A stretch of DNA of 64,000 bases, taken from positions 310,001 through 374,000 of the forward strand of contig CAVYXQ010000006.1 in NCBI GenBank assembly GCA_963772555.1, written 5' to 3'. Within the stretch, counting starts at the first letter, position 1. Every line of letters starts with the position of its first letter. Below the pieces are notes generated by a model. The model ran no database searches and was not told where the DNA came from. It worked only from the letters and a program-made list of their open reading frames with translations. The position numbers and the translations under genes were made by a program. The stretch is from Roseiarcus sp963772555 (GTDB taxonomy: Bacteria > Pseudomonadota > Alphaproteobacteria > Rhizobiales > Beijerinckiaceae). Of this stretch, positions 35,463 through 44,741 are shown piece by piece.

Positions 35463-36513
35463 GTTGAAGGACCCCGGGTACGGAGGAGAAGGGAGAGGCC
35501 GGAAGGGCGGGAAGGCGTGCGGGTGTTCCTGCCGCCGCGAGCGCGAGCGCGCGCACGACGATCCGTTTGGCGAGTTCTATCTTGAATGCGTTATCGCCGG
35601 AGGGCTTCGCGTCGGCGAGCGCGGCTTCGGCGGCTTTGCGGAACGCCGTTTCGTCCGCGTTTGCGCCCGCAAGCGCCTCTTCGGCCGCTCGGGCGCGCCA
35701 CGGTTTCGCCGCGACGCCGCCAAGGGCAATCCGGGCGCTGCGAATCGCGCCGCCGTCCAGGTCGAGCGCCGCGGCGGCGGACACGACCGCGAAGGCAAAG
35801 GACGTGCGCTCGCGAAGCTTGAGATAGCAGGCATGCGCCGAAAAGCGCGCAGCACCGCCGGGAAGACGAAGCGCAACAATCAGGTCGCCCGGCTCGAGCG
35901 TGGTTTCATGCTCCGGCGCATCGCCGGGCAGGCGATGAAGGTCTTCGACCGCGAGCTCGCGCCGACCATCCTTGCCTTCGATCTCGACAACGGCGTCGAG
36001 CGCGACGAGCGGCACTGAGAAGTCCGACGAATGCGTCGCGATGCAGCGTCTGCTCCAGCCGAGCACCGCGTGCAGGCGGTTCTCGCCGTGCAGCGCATCG
36101 CAGCCCGCGCCTGGTTGACGCCGGTTGCAGGCGCTCGCCACGTCATAGAAGTAGCTGCAGCGCGTCCGCTGCATCAGGTTGCCGCCGACGGTTGCGGCGT
36201 TGCGGAGCTGCGCCGAAGCGCCGGAGAGCAGCGCTTCGGCGACGGCCAGATAGGCGCGGGCGAAATCCGGGTCCTGCGCGAGGTCGGCGTTCCGCACGAG
36301 CGCGCCGATGCGCACGCCGCCGTCGGCCAGACGCTCCACGCGGTCGAGATCCGGCAAGCGCGTGACGTCGACAAGACGGTCGGGCCGAATGGCGCCGCCT
36401 TTCATCAGGTCTAGCAAGTTGGTGCCGGCGGCGAGATAGGCAGAGCCCGGCTCTGCCGCTGCGGCGATCGCCTCCTGAACGGTGGCCGGCCTCACATAGT
36501 CGAAGATCTTCAT
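35455..36513 (-). CDS. paoB: Aldehyde oxidoreductase, FAD-binding subunit (PaoB-like)
   Basis: 352 residues from ATG 36513. A FAD-binding domain of the CO-dehydrogenase medium-chain type: YLAAGTNLLDLMKGG (FAD pyrophosphate loop) and LRNAATVGGNLMQRTRCSYF. The segment RCSYFYDVASACNRRQPGAG with the following GCDALHGENR supplies the extra Cys that bind a [4Fe-4S] cluster in PaoB-type subunits, distinguishing this from ordinary xanthine dehydrogenase FAD subunits. The start overlaps the paoA stop (ATGA) and the stop overlaps the paoC start, so all three are translationally coupled. Confidence 0.9.
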   Translation of the reverse strand: MKIFDYVRPATVQEAIAAAAEPGSAYLAAGTNLLDLMKGGAIRPDRLVDVTRLPDLDRVERLADGGVRIGALVRNADLAQDPDFARAYLAVAEALLSGASAQLRNAATVGGNLMQRTRCSYFYDVASACNRRQPGAGCDALHGENRLHAVLGWSRRCIATHSSDFSVPLVALDAVVEIEGKDGRRELAVEDLHRLPGDAPEHETTLEPGDLIVALRLPGGAARFSAHACYLKLRERTSFAFAVVSAAAALDLDGGAIRSARIALGGVAAKPWRARAAEEALAGANADETAFRKAAEAALADAKPSGDNAFKIELAKRIVVRALALAAAGTPARLPALPASPFSSVPGVLQHA

Positions 36514-37007
36514 GCCGCGTTCCTCCGGTCCCGTTCCGCAATAAGTGTCTGCGCCTCGAGCACCGCCTCCGTGATGCCGCGATAGGCCCCGCAACGGCAG
36601 ATGTTGCCGCTCATCCCCTCGCGCACGCGCTCGGGGTCGTCGCCCGCCTGGCCCTCGTCGATCAAGCCGACCGCGCTCATGATCTGGCCCGGCGTGCAGA
36701 ACCCGCATTGGAATCCGTCATGCGCGATGAAGGCGGCCTGCACTGGATGAAGGTCGTCCCCCTGGGCGAGGCCCTCGATGGTGACAACCTCCGCGCCGTC
36801 GAGGCTCAGCGCGAGAGCCAGACACGAATTGACCCGCCTCCCGTTCACGAGCACGGTGCAAGCGCCGCATTGCCCACGATCGCAGCCCTTCTTGGTGCCG
36901 GTCAGGTCGAGGCGCTCGCGCAGGAGATCGAGGAGCGTTACGCGCGGATCGTCGAGCACAACGTTCCGACGCTCACCGTTAATAGTAAGGCTCATAGAGA
37001 AGGTCAT
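36510..37007 (-). CDS. paoA: Aldehyde oxidoreductase, [2Fe-2S] subunit (PaoA-like)
   Basis: 165 residues from ATG 37007 (MTFSMSLTINGERR), preceded by GGGAG; an ATG four codons later is an alternative. It has the plant-type ferredoxin cluster (CDRGQCGACTVLVNGRR, then NSCLAL) and the second four-helix [2Fe-2S] domain (CGFCTPGQ, then NICRCGAYRG). It shuttles electrons from the Mo centre to FAD. Unlike E. coli PaoA there is no Tat signal peptide: neither this start nor the upstream frame offers one, so the complex should be cytoplasmic. First gene of the operon, divergent from a TetR regulator with a palindromic operator between. Confidence 0.92.
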   Translation of the reverse strand: MTFSMSLTINGERRNVVLDDPRVTLLDLLRERLDLTGTKKGCDRGQCGACTVLVNGRRVNSCLALALSLDGAEVVTIEGLAQGDDLHPVQAAFIAHDGFQCGFCTPGQIMSAVGLIDEGQAGDDPERVREGMSGNICRCGAYRGITEAVLEAQTLIAERDRRNAA

Positions 37008-37157
37008 GAAGACTCCCGTGCTTTCAGTCCGGCGGGCGTAGATATCGAGGCTACGGGCCGGCCATGAGAAGACGGCGCGGCGGCGACGGCGGGTTCGCGA
37101 TGGACCTGGATTGTCCGCCCTCGTTCGAGGTCGCGCGTGGTCCGATGAAGGTAGTAT

Positions 37158-37174
37158 ACGGAGGGTCCCTCCGT
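37158..37174. promoter_or_regulatory. Palindromic operator, probably for the TetR regulator
   Basis: ACGGAGGG-T-CCCTCCGT is a perfect 17-base palindrome located 24 bases upstream of the tetR-type start and about 150 bases from the paoA start. Length and symmetry suit a TetR-family dimer; placement suggests autoregulation and control of the divergent pao operon. Confidence 0.65.
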
Positions 37175-37198
37175 TTTGCAAGAGGCGTGTCAGCCGTC

Positions 37199-37780
37199 AT
37201 GTCAGGTCGTGCAACAAACCTCGTGCGCAAGCCTCGCGCCGACGCGGTCCGCAATCGCGAACGCCTGCTCCAGGCGGCGGCCGACGTCTTCAGCGCCGGC
37301 GGCCCCGAGGCCAGCCTCGAAGCCGTGGCGAAGCGCGCTGGCGTCGGCATAGGAACGCTTTATCGTCACTTCCCGACGCGCGAAACCCTGTTCGAGGCCG
37401 TATATCGGCGTGAGGTTGACCAACTTAGCGAGCTCGCGGAGCGGCTCGCTGACGAAGCTGAGCCGGTCTTGGCTTTGCGGCGTTGGCTGCACGCCAATGT
37501 GCGGCTCGTGGCGACGAAGAAGGGCATGGCGGCAGCCCTGGCCCTGGCGGCGCATCGCCCTTCAGAACTTCACGCCTATTCCGCTGATCGCCTCACAAAA
37601 GCCGTCGGTTCGCTGCTCGACCGCGCCGCCAAGGCCGGCGAGATACGGGCCGACATCACGCCGGAAGACCTTTTGCGCGCACTCGTGGGCATGTCCTACA
37701 ATGTCTACGACACCCCCCATTGGCGAAAGACGGCGCTGCGCCTTGCCGACATCTTCGTCGATGGCCTGCGCAAGCGCTGA
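37199..37780 (+). CDS. TetR-family transcriptional regulator
   Basis: 193 residues from ATG 37199; the open frame reaches back to 37064, but that part includes the operator palindrome. Helix-turn-helix at about residues 39-60 (SLEAVAKRAGVGIGTLYRHFP), preceded by KPRADAVRNRERLLQAA. The C-terminal ligand and dimer domain (residues 70-190) is helical and variable, as usual. Divergent from paoABC, so it probably represses the aldehyde oxidoreductase genes in the absence of an aldehyde or related signal. The ligand is unknown. Confidence 0.88.
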   Translation: MSGRATNLVRKPRADAVRNRERLLQAAADVFSAGGPEASLEAVAKRAGVGIGTLYRHFPTRETLFEAVYRREVDQLSELAERLADEAEPVLALRRWLHANVRLVATKKGMAAALALAAHRPSELHAYSADRLTKAVGSLLDRAAKAGEIRADITPEDLLRALVGMSYNVYDTPHWRKTALRLADIFVDGLRKR

Positions 37781-37856
37781 CGGGCGCTCCAGCCGTCGAC
37801 AGTCCGAGATGGTTGGAACGCGGTCGAAGGCGCCAGAGGCGGCGAGATAGACATCC

Positions 37857-38534
37857 ATGTCAAATTTTTACGTCAGGGTTGTACTGGCCAACCTGATAAC
37901 GCTCGCAATTTTGCTCGGGTGCCTGTTTATTTCTGCAGGTACGCTCGACTATTGGCAGGCGTGGGCCTTCGTAGCCGTGTTTGAGGTGTCGGCGCAGGCA
38001 TTGGGCATTTATTTTCTCGTGCGCGACCGAAAGCTCGTTGAGCGCCGCATGAACATCGGACCCGTGGCGGAACAGCGGCCGGAACAGAAACTCATCTCGG
38101 CGCTTTTCATCCTTGGATTTGTAGGGTTCGTGGTGCTTCCCGCCCTCGACCATCGCTTCGGTTGGTCGCCGGTTGCGCCCGTCGTGTCGGTTATCGCAAA
38201 CGCAATGATCGTACTATCATTCCTGTTATTCTTCGCGGTGATGAAATCGAACAGCTATGCCGCTTCCACCATCCAGGTAGAAGAGGGACAGCCCGTCGTG
38301 TCGACGGGCCCGTACGCGTACGTCCGGCACCCGATGTATTCGGGTGCATTGCTGCTGCTCGTGGCGATGCCGCTCGCCCTCAGTTCGTGGTGGACCATTC
38401 TCCTCGTCATACCGTTCTTCCCGGTGCTCGTTTGGCGCATCCTTGATGAGGAAAGTTTCCTCCGCAAAAATTTGCCAGGGTATGACGAGTATATGCAGAG
38501 GTTGCGATATCGTCTTGTTCCTCGGATATGGTAG
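37857..38534 (+). CDS. Isoprenylcysteine carboxyl methyltransferase (ICMT)-family membrane protein
   Basis: 225 residues from ATG 37857. About five membrane segments (for example LITLAILLGCLFISAGTL and LISALFILGFVGFVVLPAL). The C-terminal half carries the SAM-binding ICMT/PEMT motif GPYAYVRHPMYSG (151-163) and LRKNLPGYDEYMQRLRYRL. Bacterial members of this family are mostly uncharacterised methyltransferases of small lipophilic thiols or lipids, and prenylated protein is not the expected substrate. It stands alone between the tetR-type gene and an IS630 remnant. Confidence 0.82.
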   Translation: MSNFYVRVVLANLITLAILLGCLFISAGTLDYWQAWAFVAVFEVSAQALGIYFLVRDRKLVERRMNIGPVAEQRPEQKLISALFILGFVGFVVLPALDHRFGWSPVAPVVSVIANAMIVLSFLLFFAVMKSNSYAASTIQVEEGQPVVSTGPYAYVRHPMYSGALLLLVAMPLALSSWWTILLVIPFFPVLVWRILDEESFLRKNLPGYDEYMQRLRYRLVPRIW

Positions 38535-38633
38535 GGCGCTGGCGTTATACCTGTCCTCTTTGATGCAGACTCAAGGAGGGGATTCCCGAATCGGCTGAAA
38601 TTTGATTCGACCAGGCGAACAAAGGGGGTTCGC

Positions 38634-39111
38634 ATGGCGGGGGCGATTGGTCTTCGGGATGACTGTGACGCGGGGGCGCTACGGGCGGCGGCGCGACGAT
38701 CGAAGGACGGGCCGCCAGCGCGCCGACTGCTGGCTCTTGCTGCGATTTACGACGGGGCCACGCGCACTGAGGCAGCGAAGATCGGCGGCGTCGGGCTGCA
38801 GGTCGTGCGCGACTGGGTGCTCAAGCTCAACGCGCACGGCCCGGACGGCCTGATCGACCGCAAGGCGCCTGGGCAGCCGCCGCGGTTGAATGAGGATCAC
38901 CGGGCGGCGCTGGCGAGGATTCTCGAGAGTGGGCCGATCCCGGCGGTTCACGGGGTCGTGCGATGGCGGATCGTCAAATTGGCTCTCGAACCGCATCTTC
39001 AAATCCTACGATCAAATCGTCGACCAGAGCTGCGACGCCTGGAACAAGCTCATCGATCAGCCATGGCGGATCATGTCCATCGGAATGCGGAAATGGGCCT
39101 ACGGGTTCTAA
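38634..39111 (+). mobile_element. IS630-family transposase remnant (internal deletion)
   Basis: The N-terminal part reads GLRDDCDAGALRAAAR, then RRLLALAAIYDGATRTEAAK and VRDWVLKLNAHGPDGL, the helix-turn-helix region of IS630 transposases, up to VHGVVRWRIVKLA. After that the homology jumps to another frame and to the very C-terminus: RIFKSYDQIVDQSCDAWN, then WRIMSIGMRKWAYGF. The whole DDE catalytic core is missing. No inverted repeats could be paired. An inactive fragment that separates the methyltransferase gene from the usg region. Confidence 0.8.
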
Positions 39112-39132
39112 TCAACAAGTTTTGGTATTAGC

Positions 39133-39357
39133 TGAAGGAAATCTCGGCCTTCGGCTTTGTCCGGCGAGACATAACCGACCGTGAGGCGATCGACTCGCTC
39201 GAGGTCGAGAAGCTCGGCGATTCTCGCGGGGCCGCGTTCCATCTCATTGATTACAGTCCGCTCAAGGCGGAAGTGCTGCAGACCCGCAAGTTCCTGGAAG
39301 CTGCGGCGGTTACGCCGGATGCGTTTCCGCTCTCGGACGCGTCGGCATGTCAGTTCA
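39133..39357 (+). other. Coding-like stretch without a start, unrecognised
   Basis: Directly after the IS630 remnant one plus-strand frame is open and has strongly GC-rich third codon positions: ISAFGFVRRDITDREAID, then HLIDYSPLKAEVLQTRKFL and TPDAFPLSDASACQFSRN. It has no start codon next to it and runs into sequence antisense to usg. It could be the 3' part of a gene cut by the IS630 insertion, or a chance frame. I do not recognise a family. Confidence 0.3.
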
Positions 39358-39619
39358 GCCGAAACTCCCCGCCGACGGCCCGGAACTCGGCCGGCTTGAT
39401 CAGGCGGCAGTGGGCTACCGTCACCGAGTGAAGCAGGCCGTCGAGCTCGCGGCGCCAGAAGTCCAGGAATTTGGTCAATTCCGGGAAGTCGGGGTGGAGA
39501 TCGTGCTGCTGCCAGATGTAGTTCTGCAGGATGGCGGGGTGGTCCGGCAGACGATAGAGGATGTTGGCGGTGGTGAGGCCGAACCCCTCGAGCTGGCGGC
39601 GGAAATCGAGGCTGACCAT
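39350..39619 (-). CDS. usg: Usg family protein
   Basis: 89 residues from ATG 39619, preceded by GGAGAAACC; a longer frame to 39676 is not needed. The sequence MVSLDFRRQLEGFGLTTANI, then ILYRLPDHPAILQNYIW, DLHPDFPELTKFLDFW and HCRLIKPAEFRAVGGEFRL, is the full Usg family pattern. Usg is a small conserved alphaproteobacterial protein first noted beside tryptophan genes in Caulobacter; its function is unknown. Here it is divergent from groESL rather than near trp genes. Confidence 0.85.
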   Translation of the reverse strand: MVSLDFRRQLEGFGLTTANILYRLPDHPAILQNYIWQQHDLHPDFPELTKFLDFWRRELDGLLHSVTVAHCRLIKPAEFRAVGGEFRLN

Positions 39620-39710
39620 GCGGTTTCTCCAAAGGTCGAACGGGTCAATGTTGTCACCAGCAACGCCGTTTGGCAAGGAAAAGTTCCAAAATCACAACTA
39701 TTTCAACCTG

Positions 39711-39737
39711 TTGGCAGCATCGATCGTCGAGTGCTAA
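39711..39737. promoter_or_regulatory. CIRCE element upstream of groESL (left half degenerate)
   Basis: The right half GAGTGCTAA (39729-39737) is a perfect CIRCE half-site. Nine bases before it, TTGGCAGCA (39711-39719) matches the left half TTAGCACTC at only part of its positions. CIRCE is the binding site of the HrcA heat-shock repressor. It is about 105 bases upstream of groS, a normal position. Confidence 0.7.
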
Positions 39738-39842
39738 TTTTTCTGGAATTCCCTCTTGAACCGGCATTTCCGCGCTTCCAAATTGTGTCCCGCGCGGGGC
39801 CGAAGAGGCCCTGAAATGTCAGGAAAAGGGAAGGAGTTGTTC

Positions 39843-40160
39843 ATGAAGTTTCGCCCGTTGCACGACCGGATTGTCGTCAGGCGCATCGATGCGGAGGAAA
39901 GGACCAGGGGAGGCATCATCATCCCCGACACCGCCAAGGAGAAGCCGCAGGAAGGCGAAGTCATCGCCGTGGGGCCCGGCGGCCGCGACGAGAGCGGCAA
40001 GCTCGTCCCGCTCGACGTCAAGGCCGGCGACCGCATCCTGTTCGGCAAATGGTCCGGCACCGACATCAAGCTCGATGGCGAGGAGCTGCTCATCATGAAA
40101 GAGAGCGACGTCATGGGCGTCATCGAGGGCGCGGCCGCGCCCGCCCGCAAGGCCGCCTGA
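39843..40160 (+). CDS. groS: Co-chaperonin GroES
   Basis: 105 residues from ATG 39843 after AAGGAG. Standard GroES: KFRPLHDRIVVRR at the N-terminus, the mobile loop EERTRGGIIIPDTAKEKP that contacts GroEL, the GKLVPLDVKAGDRILFGKW strand region and LIMKESDVMGVIE. It caps the GroEL folding chamber in the cytoplasm. An Ala-rich tail (AAAPARKAA) extends slightly beyond the usual end. groL follows 49 bases downstream in the same operon under a CIRCE element. Confidence 0.97.
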   Translation: MKFRPLHDRIVVRRIDAEERTRGGIIIPDTAKEKPQEGEVIAVGPGGRDESGKLVPLDVKAGDRILFGKWSGTDIKLDGEELLIMKESDVMGVIEGAAAPARKAA

Positions 40161-40209
40161 TCGGCTTTTTCGGAAAAACGTTTATCTCATGTGTATGGAG
40201 TGAGACCTC

Positions 40210-41834
<1,625 letters not shown>

Positions 41835-41888
41835 GGAGAACTTTCCCCGGGAGCGGTCCGGCCGCGACGGGACTGAAGCTTAAGGAAT

Positions 41889-41923
41889 GCGATCGGCGGC
41901 CTCCGTCCGCCGATCGCCTTTGC
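41889..41923 (+). terminator. Terminator of the groESL operon
   Basis: Perfect 11-base arms GCGATCGGCGG and CCGCCGATCGC with a 7-base loop, followed by CTTTGCT, start 55 bases after the groL stop codon. Confidence 0.7.
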
Positions 41924-42204
41924 TCCAAGGCGTGATGTCGTCAAAATCTCTTGCGGAAATTCAGAATAATATCTACAATTCCGCTATGAGCTCAAAACGT
42001 CCCCGCAGCCTTCGGGCGATCTCGGGCGCTCAACCGGCCCGGGGGCGAGCAAAGAATATCTCCACCCGACTCGCTCGCAAGCCATTGAAATCCCTCATTT
42101 CGGACAAGAGAATCCAGAGAATCCAAGCACAACGGAAGGCGGGTACAAGGCGGAATCTGTGGATTGCAAGAAAATCCAAACGCACTGTCGCGCGCCTGTC
42201 CGCT

Positions 42205-42945
42205 TCAGCGACGATCTCGAGTCGCGCTCAGCGCTGCATCGACCAGCTCGGCCGCGGTCCGGCTCTCGAGCAGCGAGGGGGCGCGCGGCTGCCCGAGCCG
42301 GTCAGGCGGCCAGAGGAGGAGGCGGGCGATCTCGATGACGATCAACGTGAGAAGTCCGCCGAGCAGGACGTCCGAGAGGAAGTGGCCGCCGACGGCGACG
42401 CGAAGGAGGCTCGCGCCGGCGCCGAAGGCGAAGGCGGCGATCGTCGCCGGTTCGCGCCACGGGGGCGGCAGTAGGCTCGCCGGCGCGACCATCCAGAAGC
42501 CGGTCGCCGCTTCGCCGGAGACGAACGAGCAGTTCTTCTTGCAGGCGCCGTCATCGTCGTACCACGGCCGGAAGGCGTTCGGCCCGCTGAACTGCTGGGT
42601 CTGGTTCGGCCGCGGCCGGTGCCAATGGTCTTTCAGGCCGAGATTGACGACGAGGCCCGGGCCGACGACCATGGTCGCAATCAGGAAGACCACCGCGCGT
42701 CCGCTCGGCGCCCAGGGGAGGCGGACGCCGTTCCGCTTCAAGAGCCAGAGCGCGGCGTAGAGCGTGAGCACGACGAACGGCGTCACGCGGAAGACATCGC
42801 GGGCGAATCGGGCGAGCGCGTCATCGGCAGCGAAACGGCCGTCGAAGAAGAGATGCGAGACGGCGAGGTCGAGCCCGGGCCAGAGCCCGAAGACGAGGAG
42901 CGTCAGCGCCGTCAGCGCGACGTAGACCATGAGCGCTTTGGGCAT
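42205..42945 (-). CDS. PAP2-family phosphatase, lipid A phosphatase-like
   Basis: 246 residues from ATG 42945. An integral membrane phosphatase with about five or six helices. The three PAP2 motifs are visible: KDHWHRPRP (Lys105...Arg110-Arg112), FVSGEAATG (141-149; Ser-Gly-Glu-Ala replaces the usual PSGH), and RVAVGGHFLSDVLLGG with Arg182, His188 and Asp192. The SGEA form is common in LpxE/LpxF-like members that remove phosphate from lipid A or other envelope lipids. The gene starts 8 bases after the end of an SDR gene on the same strand, so the two are likely one operon. Confidence 0.82.
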   Translation of the reverse strand: MPKALMVYVALTALTLLVFGLWPGLDLAVSHLFFDGRFAADDALARFARDVFRVTPFVVLTLYAALWLLKRNGVRLPWAPSGRAVVFLIATMVVGPGLVVNLGLKDHWHRPRPNQTQQFSGPNAFRPWYDDDGACKKNCSFVSGEAATGFWMVAPASLLPPPWREPATIAAFAFGAGASLLRVAVGGHFLSDVLLGGLLTLIVIEIARLLLWPPDRLGQPRAPSLLESRTAAELVDAALSATRDRR

Positions 42946-42953
42946 GAAATTCG

Positions 42954-43580
42954 TTAGACGACCAGGTAGGTCTGGCCGGTCTCGAGCCCCTCGACGCTGC
43001 GGCTGAAAGCCCGCGCCGCGCGGGCCACCGGAACCGGGTCGAAACCGCGGAAGAACGGGCCGTAGCTGCCCATCGATTCCTCGAAGACGGCCGGGCTTAC
43101 AGCGTTGATCCGGATCCCGCGCGGCATTTCGATCGCCGCGGCCATGGCGAAGGCCTCGATCGCTGCATTGACCATACTGGCCGAGGAGCCGGCGCCGATC
43201 GGGACCCCGGACAGGAAGCCGGCGATCAGCGTGATTGAGCCGCCGTCGTTGAGATGGTCGCGCGCCGCAAGCGCGAGATTGACCTGACCCATCAGCTTGT
43301 TGACAAGGCCCAGGCCATAGCTCGACTGTTCGACCGGGGCGGGCTTGATCGTCGCCAGCGGCGCGAAATTGACTGCGCCGGCGGCGCAGACCACCGCGTC
43401 GAGCGCGCCCGCGCCCTTAAGGCCGGCGACGATGCTAGCCGGATCGGCGATGTCGATTCTGACGTCGCCGGATTTGGATCCCGCCGTGACGATGTCGTGC
43501 CGTGCGCCGAGCTCGGCGACGATCGCTTTGCCCAGCATCCCGCTCGCCCCGATGACAAGAATGCGAAGGCGTTGCGACAT
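42954..43580 (-). CDS. Short-chain dehydrogenase/reductase (atypical)
   Basis: 208 residues from ATG 43580, preceded by GGAGGTCTTCG. A Rossmann SDR with cofactor loop VIGASGMLGKAI (about 9-20), VVCAAGAVNFAPL and GSITLIAGFLSG (Ser). The usual YxxxK is not plain: the segment after the Ser is SSASMVNAAIEAFAMAAAIE, which lacks Tyr at the expected place, so it may be an atypical or non-catalytic member. It is upstream of and probably co-transcribed with the PAP2 gene. Substrate unknown. Confidence 0.8.
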   Translation of the reverse strand: MSQRLRILVIGASGMLGKAIVAELGARHDIVTAGSKSGDVRIDIADPASIVAGLKGAGALDAVVCAAGAVNFAPLATIKPAPVEQSSYGLGLVNKLMGQVNLALAARDHLNDGGSITLIAGFLSGVPIGAGSSASMVNAAIEAFAMAAAIEMPRGIRINAVSPAVFEESMGSYGPFFRGFDPVPVARAARAFSRSVEGLETGQTYLVV

Positions 43581-43745
43581 CGAAGACCTCCGGCGGAAGG
43601 GAGATCCGGCGCGGGGCCGGGTGCCCGGCAACCTATCCGATAGGGACCGGCCGCGCCAGCATGGCCCACGAACAGCTCCGCACCCGGTTGCCAGCCCGCT
43701 CCGCGGGTCTATAGTCGGTTCCGGCGACCCCGGCGGAGGCTCCCC

Positions 43746-44732
43746 ATGTTCCGGCTCGACGAAAAGCTCGCGCGGATCCGTGCGGGCAATTATCGGCGCA
43801 CGGACTTCATCATCGCGGACGCGAAAGATCCCGACATGGGCCCCGGCCTGCATGCCGTCGGGCCGGCGCGACAAAAGGACGGGTCGGCGCCGCGCCTGCG
43901 CACGCGCGAGGAGTTCCTCGAGTCGATCGAGGCGATCATCCGCCAGGACGTCGTCGACATCATGCTGACTTCCGTTAGCAATCTCGAGCGCCTGGTCCGG
44001 CGCAACGCCTTTGCCGGGTCCAATGTCAAGCCGGTCATTCGGGCTAACGACACGACCGACATCTGGCGCCATCGGGGCGCTGCGCATGCGCTCTCGCCGT
44101 CGCGACCGTTTCGCACCGCCTCGCTCGCCCATGTCCGGCCGCTGACCGACCTCGGCCTCTATTCGATCACCTTCACCAACGATGTGGAGGCGGACATCGC
44201 CTCGCTCGAGGCCTTCCGCGAGTTTCGCGCCGACGCCGAGGCACACGGCCTTTCCTATTTCCTCGAGGTGTTCAATCCGAACGTGGACCGGGGCCTCTCA
44301 GAGGAGACCATGCCGCATTTCGTCAACGATGCGATCGTCCGCTGCCTCGCCGGTCTCACGGAGGCCGAGCGGCCGAAATTCCTCAAGATCGCCTACAACG
44401 GGCCGAGAGCGCTGGAAGAACTCGCCTCCTACGATCCGAGTCTTGTCGTCGGGGTGCTCGGCGGCGGCGCCGGCACGACGCGGGACTGCTTCGAACTCAT
44501 CCATCAGGCGCAGAAATATGGCGCGCGCGTCGCCCTCTTCGGCCGCAAGATCAATCTCGCCGAATCGCCGCTCGACATCGTGCGGCTGATGCGGGCGGTT
44601 TCGGACGGGGCGCTGACGCCGCTCGAGGCGGTCGAGGATTATCACGACACCCTGCTCAGGAAATGCCTGACGCCGATGCGGGATTTCGAGGCCGACAGCC
44701 AGATCACCGACGCCGTCCTTAGGCAGGCTTAA
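43746..44732 (+). CDS. Aldolase-like TIM-barrel protein paired with a sugar kinase
   Basis: 328 residues from ATG 43746 after GGCGGAGG. The sequence alternates strands and helices in a TIM-barrel pattern: DFIIADAKDPDMGPG, VVDIMLTSVSNLERL, VKPVIRANDTTDIW, LSYFLEVFNPN, KFLKIAYNGPRAL (a candidate Schiff-base Lys), VVGVLGGGAGTTRD and ARVALFGRKINLAES. This suggests a class I aldolase or DeoC/LacD-like enzyme acting on a phosphorylated sugar. It lies 9 bases before a PfkB-family kinase gene in one operon, so kinase then aldolase action on one sugar is the natural inference. The exact family and substrate are not identified. Confidence 0.6.
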   Translation: MFRLDEKLARIRAGNYRRTDFIIADAKDPDMGPGLHAVGPARQKDGSAPRLRTREEFLESIEAIIRQDVVDIMLTSVSNLERLVRRNAFAGSNVKPVIRANDTTDIWRHRGAAHALSPSRPFRTASLAHVRPLTDLGLYSITFTNDVEADIASLEAFREFRADAEAHGLSYFLEVFNPNVDRGLSEETMPHFVNDAIVRCLAGLTEAERPKFLKIAYNGPRALEELASYDPSLVVGVLGGGAGTTRDCFELIHQAQKYGARVALFGRKINLAESPLDIVRLMRAVSDGALTPLEAVEDYHDTLLRKCLTPMRDFEADSQITDAVLRQA

Positions 44733-44741
44733 GAGCCGCCA

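Noticed and set aside
37064..37198. A longer N-terminus for the TetR regulator
   Set aside because: It would place the perfect operator palindrome inside the coding region and adds an Arg/Gly-rich segment not seen in TetR proteins.
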